NCBI GenBank assembly: GCA_964632495.1
Contig: CAZWDS010000008.1
Location: 1-64,000, forward strand
Length of the DNA stretch: 64,000 nucleotides
Direction: 5' to 3'
DNA from: CALKXV01 sp964632495
GTDB lineage: Bacteria > Pseudomonadota > Alphaproteobacteria > Rhodobacterales > Rhodobacteraceae
Below the pieces are notes generated by a model. It was not told the origin of the DNA. It worked only from the letters and a program-made list of their open reading frames with translations, and made no database searches. Both the position numbers and the translations under genes were made by a program. Of the stretch, positions 54,754 to 62,141 are shown in pieces. Every line of letters begins with the position of its first letter. Position 1 is the first letter of the stretch.

Positions 54754-55040
54754 GATTCTTGATGTGGCTGCACAGATCGGAAGATGGAGACAAGACAAAA
54801 GCTGTCCACTAATTCTGTGGATAACTCTGCGGACAAGACTGGTGCCTCCCGGTTTTTTCGTTGAATTCAGCGCCTTTCAGGTGTTTGCCTATTTTTTAGG
54901 CACATTTGCAGGCCTCTGATTTCATTGACTATTTTTTCTTACCTTAACCAAATTACTGATAACATTAGGAATTTCGTAACGCTTTTGTAACGCGGATGTG
55001 AGGCCGTGCACAACTTACCCGGCGGCAGGCAGAAATTGGC
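54754..55040. promoter_or_regulatory. A+T-rich region upstream of uvrC with a DnaA-box match
   Basis: A 287-base interval, unusually A+T-rich for the window (about 54920-54985). It contains TGTGGATAA at 54816-54824, the exact complement of a consensus DnaA box, and a TGCCTA/TAGGCA hairpin (about 54886-54902). Probably the uvrC promoter region. One DnaA box is not enough to call an origin. Confidence 0.4.
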
Positions 55041-55826
55041 CTATTCCACCCCCTGAGTGTCCGGGGTTTGCCAGCCCAAATGCTGCCCGCCATCGACGCA
55101 AATCAGCTGCCCGGTGACGCTTGGGGCGTCCATGAAATATCCCAAAGCCCCCGTCACGTCCGAAGCATCAGCGCCGCGCCCCATGATCGTGCCCTTCCTC
55201 TGGCCTTCGAAATGCGCCCGGCTTTGTCGCGCGCCCTGCATCGTCGGACCCGGACCGATGGCATTGACGCGCACGCGGGCCCCAAAGGTTTGCGCAGCGG
55301 TCTGGGTCATCGCCCAAAGGCCCATCTTGGCAATCGTATAGGAAGCGAAATGCGGGGTCAGCTTTCTGACCCGTTGATCCACCATGTTCACGACCAAGGC
55401 GTTCGCTGTCGGCTCGTCCCATTCACCGCCCCGGTCGGGCTCGGGTGCTTGAGCAGCGAAGGCTTGGGTCAGAACGAAAGGGGCGCGCAGGTTCGATTCA
55501 ATGTGACGATCCCAACTGTCGCGGGTCGCGGTTTCGATGGTGTCATGCTCAAAGATCGAAGCCGAGTTGACCAGCACCGTCAAAGGCCCACCAAGCGCTT
55601 CTGCTGCGCGGGGGACCAGCGCTTGCATCTCGGCTTCTTCAGTCAGATCGGCCTGTAAAGCGACGGCCTTCACACCCAAGGCTTCGGCCTCGGCAACCAC
55701 CGCCTGCGCGTCATCCTCAGACCCGTTGTAGTGAACCGCCACGTCCATGCCACGCCCGGCAAGATAAAGCGCCATCGCACGTCCCAGCCGCTTGGCGCCA
55801 CCCGTGATCAGGGCCTGCCCGCTCAT
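55041..55826 (-). CDS. SDR family oxidoreductase, pteridine reductase (FolM/PTR1)-like
   Basis: A 261-residue short-chain dehydrogenase. The N-terminal TGGAKRLGRAMALYLAGRG (about 8-26) has the Arg-containing glycine loop typical of pteridine reductases, then VNSASIFEHD (about 85-94) and the catalytic YTIAK (about 160-164). Pteridine reductases reduce dihydrobiopterin or dihydromonapterin with NADPH. The ATG at 55826 overlaps the antiporter stop (ATGA). A general SDR role remains possible. Confidence 0.82.
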   Translation of the reverse strand: MSGQALITGGAKRLGRAMALYLAGRGMDVAVHYNGSEDDAQAVVAEAEALGVKAVALQADLTEEAEMQALVPRAAEALGGPLTVLVNSASIFEHDTIETATRDSWDRHIESNLRAPFVLTQAFAAQAPEPDRGGEWDEPTANALVVNMVDQRVRKLTPHFASYTIAKMGLWAMTQTAAQTFGARVRVNAIGPGPTMQGARQSRAHFEGQRKGTIMGRGADASDVTGALGYFMDAPSVTGQLICVDGGQHLGWQTPDTQGVE

Positions 55827-56767
55827 CCGTGCCACACAACGGCGATGATGTAAGCGATGTAAAGCCCGAACAGCAACGTGCCCCAACGGCGGGTCAGGTC
55901 CCATTTCGGCGGGAAGACGAAAGGCACCAGCAAAAGCGTGGCCCCCAACATCACCCAAAGGTCAAAGACCATGAAGGCTTTCGGCACAGGGATCGGGCCA
56001 AACAGACTGGCGATGCCCATAATGGCCAGAAGGTTAAAGATATTCGACCCGATGACATTGCCCAAAGCCACATCCGCCTGCCGCCGGTAAGCCGCCATCA
56101 CGGTTGTAGCCAACTCGGGCAAAGACGTACCAAGAGCCACCAGCGTCAGACCGATCGCGCTGTCCGACACTCCGAACATCCGCGCAATCTCGACCGAAGA
56201 ATCGACGAAAAACGTCGCCCCCAAAGGCAGACCGATCAGGCCCAGCCCCAGAAACACACCAATTTTCCAGCCCGGCATGGACAAGTCCGCGCCTTCCAGC
56301 GCTTCGGCATCTGTCTCTTGACGATGTACAATGGCCGCCCGCGCCTGATCGCCTAAGATCAACGCCAGCAGTACCAACAGAATTCCACCGTGCATCCACG
56401 TGATCGGGCCAAGGCCGCAGAGCGCAATAAAGACAAGGCTAGCGCCCACCATCGTGACATAGCTTTTGCGGGTGTCATATTCGGCCGTATGCAGCCGCGA
56501 GATCAGCGCAGGCACGCCCAAAACCAGCAAGACATTCGCCGTGTTCGAGCCGACCGCGTTCCCAAGGGCAAGGCCCGGCGCGCCGTCCAGAATAGACTGG
56601 ATCGAGATAATAAGTTCGGGCGCAGAGGTGCCAAAAGCCACAATCGTCAAACTGACGATCAAAGCGGGGATGCCTAGCCTGAGGGACAGGTTCACGGCAC
56701 CCCGCACCAGCAAATCGCCAGCAATCAGCAGGATCACCAATCCCAGAAGCGCTGTCAGCCAAACCAC
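55823..56767 (-). CDS. Calcium/sodium antiporter (CaCA family, YrbG-like)
   Basis: A 314-residue membrane protein with about ten helices and the two inverted alpha repeats of cation/Ca exchangers: VAFGTSAPELIISI (first half) and VALGTSLPELATTV (second half), each followed by GNAVGSNTANVL / GNVIGSNIFNLL. The GTG at 56767 follows GCAAGGCGTAACC; a TTG further upstream would overlap the preceding small gene. Exports Ca2+ in exchange for Na+. Confidence 0.92.
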   Translation of the reverse strand: MVWLTALLGLVILLIAGDLLVRGAVNLSLRLGIPALIVSLTIVAFGTSAPELIISIQSILDGAPGLALGNAVGSNTANVLLVLGVPALISRLHTAEYDTRKSYVTMVGASLVFIALCGLGPITWMHGGILLVLLALILGDQARAAIVHRQETDAEALEGADLSMPGWKIGVFLGLGLIGLPLGATFFVDSSVEIARMFGVSDSAIGLTLVALGTSLPELATTVMAAYRRQADVALGNVIGSNIFNLLAIMGIASLFGPIPVPKAFMVFDLWVMLGATLLLVPFVFPPKWDLTRRWGTLLFGLYIAYIIAVVWHG

Positions 56768-56771
56768 GCGG

Positions 56772-56939
56772 TTACGCCTTGCCGCAAGGACATGCGTCCT
56801 TGCCAATCCGGTGCCGTCCGCAGTTCGGACACTTCTGAGACACCTGCTTCAGGCTTTTCGGCAACAAAAGGCTTAGCTTCCCAAACATGGCCAGAACGGC
56901 GATGAACACCAAAAACAGCGTAACGATTTTCAGCATCAT
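56772..56939 (-). CDS. Small membrane-anchored zinc-ribbon-like protein
   Basis: A 55-residue protein too short for ordinary ORF filters. It has one N-terminal membrane helix (about 3-25, LKIVTLFLVFIAVLAMFGKL) and a C-terminal four-Cys cluster (Cys37, Cys40, Cys50, Cys52 in KCPNCGRHRIGKDACPCGKA) resembling a zinc ribbon. GGAG precedes the ATG; it starts five bases after sppA ends and stops four bases before the antiporter start, which supports real translation. No function is known to me. Confidence 0.75.
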   Translation of the reverse strand: MMLKIVTLFLVFIAVLAMFGKLSLLLPKSLKQVSQKCPNCGRHRIGKDACPCGKA

Positions 56940-56944
56940 GGCGT

Positions 56945-57742
56945 TTAGGCTCCGAACCGCTGGAACGCTGCGCGGTCTTCTACTTCGGCCAGCGCATCCC
57001 CAACAAGGGATGCTCCGAACCGCGACAAGAATGGCTTTTTCTGCGCATAGGCCCGCAACCGAACCTTGTCGCCGTAGATTTCCTTCATCTTCGGCACCAG
57101 ATGCCCGACCCCGTCGATCAATCCTGTCGGCAAAGCCTGATCGCCAACCCAGATATCCGCGTTGAACAGGTCCATTTTGGTGTTCAAACGCGTGCCCCTG
57201 CAGGTTTTCACATGATCAATGAACTCGCCGTGGATATGCTCCTGCAACGCCTTGATTCGCTGCACGTCCTCGGGTTTTTCCGGTTTGAACGGATCGCCCA
57301 GACTTTTCGAATTGCCCGCCGTGTAAACCCGACGTTCGATGCCGTATTTCTCGATCAGCTCGTTCAGACCAAAGCCCGCCGAAATCACGCCGATCGAACC
57401 AACGATCGAATGACGATCAACCCAAATCTCATCCGCCGCACTGGCAATATAGTATCCGCCCGAAGCCGCCACATCCTCGACAAAGGCATAGACCTTCACG
57501 TCTTTCTCTTCGGCCAGTCGACGAATACGCGCCGAGATCAGCGAGGATTGCGTGGGGCTCCCCCCCGGCGAATTGATCGACAAGGCCACCGCGTCGGGCT
57601 TGCCTTTTGCGAAGGCTTTTTCGATCAGATCTGCCAAGCCGGCATCTGACAAAGCGCCACGGGTGCGCGCCGCGATCACCCCGTGCAAACGAAGGACGGC
57701 AACCGTGGGCTCGGATTTCATAAATGGGATAAAACGCTTCAT
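56945..57742 (-). CDS. sppA: S49 family signal-peptide peptidase-like serine protease
   Basis: A 265-residue protease of the short SppA/SohB-like group. Catalytic Ser lies in AASGGYYIASAADEIWVD (about 107-124) and catalytic Lys in GNSKSLGDPFKPE (about 158-170). No clear N-terminal membrane segment is visible, unlike typical SppA. The ATG at 57742 (MKRFIPFMKSE) is used; a TTG at 57778 is an alternative. It leads the sppA, zinc-ribbon, antiporter, SDR operon. Confidence 0.88.
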   Translation of the reverse strand: MKRFIPFMKSEPTVAVLRLHGVIAARTRGALSDAGLADLIEKAFAKGKPDAVALSINSPGGSPTQSSLISARIRRLAEEKDVKVYAFVEDVAASGGYYIASAADEIWVDRHSIVGSIGVISAGFGLNELIEKYGIERRVYTAGNSKSLGDPFKPEKPEDVQRIKALQEHIHGEFIDHVKTCRGTRLNTKMDLFNADIWVGDQALPTGLIDGVGHLVPKMKEIYGDKVRLRAYAQKKPFLSRFGASLVGDALAEVEDRAAFQRFGA

Positions 57743-57872
57743 GACAGCCCATCTAGGCCGCTTCACGTCCAGCAACAAGGAGGAAGCTATTCAGCCACAC
57801 GATAAACACACGCAAAACACCACCGCTTTTACCGAAGGCACCGGGATCGCTATCCAGTTCCAAAACAGGCGA

Positions 57873-59531
57873 TCAACCCGGGTCTCTCCACCGATTCACA
57901 ATGGGATAACGCCGATCCAGCCAGAATGACCGCTTGGTCAAACGCGCACCCGGTGCGGACTGATAGCGCTTGTATTCAGCGATATAGATCAAGCCCTCGA
58001 TCTTTTTCACCACATCGCGGTCAAACCCCATGGCCACGACCTCGGGCACGGATTTCTCGTCATCGATCAAAGCGGTCAGGATGACATCCAGCTCCGCGTA
58101 TTCCGGCAAAGAATCGCTGTCTTTCTGATCTTCGCGCAATTCGGCCGTAGGCGGCTTGTCGATCACCGCAGGCGGGATCACCTCGCCTTTGGGCCCCATC
58201 ATCCAATCCCGGTGATTGGCGTTGCGCCAACGACAGGCCTCGAACAGGCGCATTTTATAAAGGTCTTTCACCGGGTTATAGCCGCCCGCCATATCGCCAT
58301 AGATCGTCGCATAGCCGACAGCGACCTCGGATTTGTTGCCCGTGGTCAAAAGCATCTCGCCAAATTTGTTGGACAGCGCCATCAGGATCACACCACGCAG
58401 CCTGGACTGGATGTTTTCCTCGGTTGTATCGGGCGTCGTCCCCTCCAACAAAGGCGCCAAAGCTTCAGTCATCGCCGCACGCGGACCCGAGATTGGAACG
58501 GTATCCAACCGAATGCCCAAAGCCTGTGCCACGGCCGCCGCGTCATCCAACGACGCCTGCGATGTATACTCCGACGGCATCATCACACCGCGCACGTTTT
58601 CAGGACCCAGCGCATCGGCAGCAATCGTTGCCACAATCGCACTGTCAATCCCGCCAGACAGACCCAAAAGCGCCTGGCTAAACCCGGTCTTGCGGAAATA
58701 ATCCCGCGTGGCCTCGACCATAACGCGGTAATCTTGCTCCCACTCGTCAGGAAAAGCGATCACTTCGCCCGGAACAGCCCGCCATCCGGCGTCGGTTTCC
58801 TCGAAATCCACATGGGTGATCGCCTCGTCAAAGACAGGCAAGCGCACCACCAACTCGCCGCCGGGGTTCAAAACAAAAGTACCACCATCAAAGACCTGAT
58901 CGTCCTGTCCGCCGATCATGTTTAGATAGACCAAAGGCAAACCCGTCTCGACCACGCGCGCGACCATCACGTTCAACCGTGTATCGAACTTACCACGATA
59001 GTAAGGCGAGCCATTCGGCACCAATAGAATCTCGGCCCCCGATTCTTCCAACGCTTCGGGCACTTCTTCATGCCAGGCGTCTTCACAAATCGGTGTGCCG
59101 ACGCGCACCACGCCCAGATCATAAGGTCCCCCCAAGGGACCGCGATCATAAAGCCGCACCTCGTCAAACACGGTCTCATTCGGCAAATCATGCTTCAGCA
59201 CCTGCCGCACCAATCGACCGTCCTTCAGGATGTGATAAGCGTTGTAAAGCTTGTCGCCCTGCAACAACGGCCCGCCTATGCCGATCGCAGGACCATCCGA
59301 ACAGGCCTCTTGCAAAGCCTCGATATGGGTCATGGCATCGCGTACAAAGGCCGGTTTCATCACCAAATCCTGCGTTTGATAGCCTGTGATAAACATTTCG
59401 GGCAGCGCCACCATATCGGCCCCAGCCTCTTTCGCGGCCTCCCACGCGCGTTTTGCCAAAGCCATATTGCCTGCCAAATCCCCAACCGTGGGGTTCATCT
59501 GAGCCAGTGTCAGCCGAAACTTTCCTGCCAT
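57873..59531 (-). CDS. nadE: Glutamine-dependent NAD+ synthetase
   Basis: A 552-residue two-domain enzyme that makes NAD+ from nicotinate adenine dinucleotide using ammonia from glutamine. The N-terminal nitrilase-type domain shows Glu in VALPEMF, Lys in VLKHDLPNETVFDE and Cys in GTPICEDAWHE. The C-terminal synthetase domain has the ATP-PPase loop LSGGIDSAIV (about 292-301). Length is typical of the alphaproteobacterial form. Confidence 0.96.
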   Translation of the reverse strand: MAGKFRLTLAQMNPTVGDLAGNMALAKRAWEAAKEAGADMVALPEMFITGYQTQDLVMKPAFVRDAMTHIEALQEACSDGPAIGIGGPLLQGDKLYNAYHILKDGRLVRQVLKHDLPNETVFDEVRLYDRGPLGGPYDLGVVRVGTPICEDAWHEEVPEALEESGAEILLVPNGSPYYRGKFDTRLNVMVARVVETGLPLVYLNMIGGQDDQVFDGGTFVLNPGGELVVRLPVFDEAITHVDFEETDAGWRAVPGEVIAFPDEWEQDYRVMVEATRDYFRKTGFSQALLGLSGGIDSAIVATIAADALGPENVRGVMMPSEYTSQASLDDAAAVAQALGIRLDTVPISGPRAAMTEALAPLLEGTTPDTTEENIQSRLRGVILMALSNKFGEMLLTTGNKSEVAVGYATIYGDMAGGYNPVKDLYKMRLFEACRWRNANHRDWMMGPKGEVIPPAVIDKPPTAELREDQKDSDSLPEYAELDVILTALIDDEKSVPEVVAMGFDRDVVKKIEGLIYIAEYKRYQSAPGARLTKRSFWLDRRYPIVNRWRDPG

Positions 59532-59549
59532 GGGTCTTCATCTCTTTCC

Positions 59550-59587
59550 AAATACGCCGGGGGGTCCGGGGGGCAGCGCCCCCGGGG
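59550..59587 (+). repeat. AAATAC + GC-hairpin intergenic repeat, copy C
   Basis: AAATACGCCGGGGGG followed by CCGGGGGGC agc GCCCCCGG, an almost perfect hairpin. Same plan as copies A and B. It lies between the divergent nadE and MORN genes. Confidence 0.6.
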
Positions 59588-59759
59588 ATCGACGCCGAAG
59601 GCGGCGAAATCCCGTTTTCCCGGTCTTATCAGACCATGCGGCAAGGAAAAGGTCGTCACGGGGGAAAAGCGTTGCGGGCGAAGAGAGGCTCCACTAGATT
59701 TGGCCACGAGTAGGGAAAACGCGGGCACCAGCCCGGACAGTGAGGAGCGGGTCGGTCAC

Positions 59760-61163
59760 ATGAACAGGGCTCTCGGACTAGGAACACTGGCGCTTGTCGC
59801 CATCATCGCGCAGGGCGCAGTCGCGCAAGAAGTCGTCACCAAGCAATATGACGACGGCGGCGTCTATGAGGGCACCTTCCGTGATGGCAAACAACACGGC
59901 ACCGGCAGCTACCGTTTGCCGAACGGCTATGTCTACGAAGGCGAGTGGGTCGACGGTGAAATCAAAGGCCAGGGCCGCGCCGAATTCCCCAATGGCTCGA
60001 TTTACGAAGGCATGTTTGCCGCAGGCAAACCCGAAGGCATCGGCAAGATCACCTTTGCCGATGGCGGCACCTACGAAGGCGAATGGGCCGACGGCAAGAT
60101 CAACGGCACCGGCGTGGCACTTTATGCCAACGGCGTGCGCTACGAAGGCAACTTTGCCGAAGCATTGCACCAGGGCCAAGGCAAGATGGAAAGCCCGAAC
60201 GGCTATACCTATGACGGCGAGTGGTCGCGCGGCATCAAAGAAGGCCAAGGCACCATCACCTATCCCGATGGCGCGATCTATTCCGGCACTCTTGTGCGCG
60301 GCGTCCGCGAAGGCACCGGCAAGCTGACGATGACCGACGGCATGGTCTACGAAGGCGAATGGGCCGACGGTCAGATCAACGGCACCGGCAAGCTGGTGCA
60401 ACCCAATGGCGACATCTATGAAGGCTCGCTGGTCGATGGCAAACGACAGGGTCAGGGCAAGGTCACCTATGCCAACGGCGACATCTACGAAGGCACCTTC
60501 GAAGCTGATCAACGTCAGGGTGAAGGCACGTTCACCGGTACGGACGGCTACAAATACGTCGGCCAATGGGTCGGGGGCGAAATCGAAGGCACGGGCGAAG
60601 TCACCTATCCTGACGGCTCGGTCTATGCGGGCACCTTTCAGAACAACCTCGCCCATGGCACCGGCAAAATCACTTATCCCGACGGAAACACTTATGAAGG
60701 CGCTTGGGTCAATGGCGTGATCGAAGGCGTGGGCAAAGCTACCTATGCCAACGGTCTGGTCTATGAAGGCGAATTCAAAGACGCCCAGATGCACGGCACT
60801 GGAAAAATGATCTTCAGCGACGGTTATACCTATGAAGGTGGCTGGCTGAACGGTCAGCGCGAAGGTCAGGGCACCGCAAGCTATTCCGACGGCACGGTCT
60901 ATGAGGGTGGCTTTGTCGGCGGCAAACGCGAAGGCACCGGCACGATCACCATGGCGGACGGATTTACGTATACCGGGGCCTGGAAAGATGGCGAGATCGA
61001 CGGCGAGGGTGTCGCCACTTATGCAAACGGCGACATCTACGAAGGCATGTTCGTGCGCGGCAAGCGTCAGGGCGAAGGCACCATCCGCTATTCAAGCGGC
61101 GAAGAACGCACGGGCGTTTGGGAAGATGGAGCGCTGACGGAAGACAGCACGGACAGCAACTAA
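59760..61163 (+). CDS. Secreted MORN-repeat protein
   Basis: A 467-residue protein with a signal peptide (1-23, QGAVAQ) followed by 18 consecutive 23-residue MORN repeats (36-449, consensus YEGEW.DG...GTGK.TY.NG.I) and a partial nineteenth. It has nothing else apart from a short acidic tail. MORN arrays bind lipids or form extended beta-sheet ribbons. The ATG at 59760 gives the signal peptide; the frame extends far upstream over nadE on the other strand but that part is not coding. Likely periplasmic or outer-membrane associated; its function is unknown. Confidence 0.88.
   Translation: MNRALGLGTLALVAIIAQGAVAQEVVTKQYDDGGVYEGTFRDGKQHGTGSYRLPNGYVYEGEWVDGEIKGQGRAEFPNGSIYEGMFAAGKPEGIGKITFADGGTYEGEWADGKINGTGVALYANGVRYEGNFAEALHQGQGKMESPNGYTYDGEWSRGIKEGQGTITYPDGAIYSGTLVRGVREGTGKLTMTDGMVYEGEWADGQINGTGKLVQPNGDIYEGSLVDGKRQGQGKVTYANGDIYEGTFEADQRQGEGTFTGTDGYKYVGQWVGGEIEGTGEVTYPDGSVYAGTFQNNLAHGTGKITYPDGNTYEGAWVNGVIEGVGKATYANGLVYEGEFKDAQMHGTGKMIFSDGYTYEGGWLNGQREGQGTASYSDGTVYEGGFVGGKREGTGTITMADGFTYTGAWKDGEIDGEGVATYANGDIYEGMFVRGKRQGEGTIRYSSGEERTGVWEDGALTEDSTDSN
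59865..61106 (+). repeat. Eighteen tandem 69-bp units encoding MORN repeats
   Basis: The 23-residue protein repeat gives a 69-base period over 1242 bases. The DNA copies are diverged, so the array looks old and protein-selected rather than freshly duplicated. Confidence 0.85.
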
Positions 61164-61299
61164 GCCCTTACGCGCGTTAAGCTTTTCTTAATGTCTTGTT
61201 AACCCTTTTTTCGGGAAATCTCCCCATGCCTGCCCCATTTCCGCCCCATGGTTAGCGGAAGGTAAACGCATATCGGGTCCAATCAGTGTGTGTGTAAAA
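61164..61299. other. Intergenic region downstream of MORN gene
   Basis: An A+T-richer stretch with GTTAACCCTTTTTTCGGG at about 61199-61216. No terminator stem, RNA gene or repeat was recognised here; with the following doubtful ORF it forms the approximately 470-base interval before the leuL leader. Confidence 0.4.
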
Positions 61300-61524
61300 A
61301 TGATCTTTTTCTCTCAAGATTCGCTTGCCAAACGATCCAAGCCATTCCGGTATCTCCACTACATTGTCAGCGGTGTTCGCTATGTTTCATTTGCTACATG
61401 GAACGCCAACGGCGAACCCAACCCTTTCGTTCGCCCCTCCTACCGCCACAAGGGCACGCATCGGGCCGAGTTCACCGAGATTATCAAAGATCTCCGTGGC
61501 CCGAAAACCCGAAGCCAAGCCTGA
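61300..61524 (+). CDS. Small hypothetical protein
   Basis: A 74-residue basic protein (begins MIFFSQDSLAKRSKPFRYLH; contains VRYVSFATWNANGEPNPFVR) with coding-like codon use. A GTG four codons upstream is an alternative start and no clear ribosome site is seen. A strong plus-strand terminator lies 30 bases after the stop, which supports a transcript ending there. No family recognised; it could also be a small RNA or the 3' UTR of the MORN gene. Confidence 0.45.
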   Translation: MIFFSQDSLAKRSKPFRYLHYIVSGVRYVSFATWNANGEPNPFVRPSYRHKGTHRAEFTEIIKDLRGPKTRSQA

Positions 61525-61553
61525 CTGAAGGTCCAGTTGCGAGCCGAAAGGTG

Positions 61554-61582
61554 CGGTCAGCTTGCAAAAGCTGACCGTTTTT
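61554..61582 (+). terminator. Strong intrinsic terminator
   Basis: CGGTCAGCTT gcaa AAGCTGACCG, a perfect 10-bp stem with a tetraloop, followed by TTTTT. It separates the preceding transcript from the leu promoter. Confidence 0.88.
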
Positions 61583-61594
61583 CTGCGCACCCCT

Positions 61595-61623
61595 TTGACA
61601 GCGTCGTCCCATCCCCGTATCGT
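61595..61623 (+). promoter_or_regulatory. Predicted sigma-70 promoter of leuL-cupin-leuA
   Basis: Perfect -35 TTGACA, 17-base spacer and -10 TATCGT. The expected transcription start (about 61630) falls at or one base before the leuL ATG at 61631, so the leader peptide may be translated from a leaderless message. Confidence 0.65.
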
Positions 61624-61630
61624 CCTTGCC

Positions 61631-61705
61631 ATGAACCAGGTGACACATATCCCGTCCGCACGCGCTTTGCGTGCCAACCTGCTTCTTCTCCTTAGCCGCC
61701 TCTGA
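61631..61705 (+). CDS. leuL: Leucine-rich leader peptide (attenuator)
   Basis: A 24-codon frame encoding MNQVTHIPSARALRANLLLL plus LSRL, with five consecutive Leu codons (61679-61693) and a final Leu before TGA. It lies upstream of the cupin-leuA pair. Ribosome stalling at the Leu run when leucine is scarce is the classic attenuation logic. A perfect hairpin (61699-61734) begins within its last codons. The predicted transcription start coincides with its ATG. Confidence 0.8.
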   Translation: MNQVTHIPSARALRANLLLLLSRL

Positions 61706-61734
61706 GCGTGCCTTTGGGCGCGACCGCTCAGAGG
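61658..61734 (+). promoter_or_regulatory. leu attenuator hairpins
   Basis: GCACGC/GCGTGC (61658-61674) inside the leader peptide frame, then the perfect 10-bp CCTCTGAGCG / CGCTCAGAGG (61699-61734) whose left arm contains the leader stop codon. Only GGTTCC follows the second stem, so there is no clear U-run and the exact terminator/antiterminator choice cannot be settled by eye. Confidence 0.6.
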
Positions 61735-61773
61735 GGTTCCAGCGCCACGAAGACACCGCTAAAGGAGATATCC

Positions 61774-62130
61774 ATGAAAACGATCAATCTGGCTGACAAG
61801 CTATCGCGCTTTTCGTCCCACTGGGACCCGCACGTTGTGGCTGACTACAACGCGAACGAGGTCATGGTGGTGAAGTTCCAGGGCGAATTTCCCTATCACA
61901 AGCACGATGCGACAGACGATTTCTTTCTTGTCCTTGAAGGCGAGATGGAAATGGACATCGAAGGCGAGGCCCCCCGCAAGGTCGGCGCTGGCGAGATGTT
62001 CATCGTCCCCCAAGGCGTCGTGCACCGCCCGAGAGCGACAGAGGAATGCAAAGTTCTTTTGATCGAGCCCAAGGGCGAGCCCAATTCCGGCGATGCGGAT
62101 GTCACACCCGCGCCGAAACCACATATCTAA
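61774..62130 (+). CDS. Cupin domain-containing protein
   Basis: A 118-residue single-domain cupin. The metal site is seen as YHKHDATDDFFLVLEGEMEM (about 45-64) and VPQGVVHRPRA (about 84-94). AAAGGAGATATCC precedes the ATG. It lies between the leucine leader and leuA, 11 bases from leuA, so it should be under the same attenuation. No reaction is assigned. Confidence 0.87.
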   Translation: MKTINLADKLSRFSSHWDPHVVADYNANEVMVVKFQGEFPYHKHDATDDFFLVLEGEMEMDIEGEAPRKVGAGEMFIVPQGVVHRPRATEECKVLLIEPKGEPNSGDADVTPAPKPHI

Positions 62131-62141
62131 GGACGAAACCG

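Noticed and set aside
54816..54824. Replication origin upstream of uvrC
   Set aside because: Only a single perfect DnaA box and no cluster of boxes or typical origin genes nearby.
57777..57783. AAGGAGG on the plus strand as a ribosome site for a hidden gene
   Set aside because: No start codon within a usable distance and no plus-strand frame with coding character follows.
61290..61574. 94-codon frame overlapping the small ORF at 61300
   Set aside because: It runs into the terminator stem and has poorer codon choice than the frame ending at 61524.
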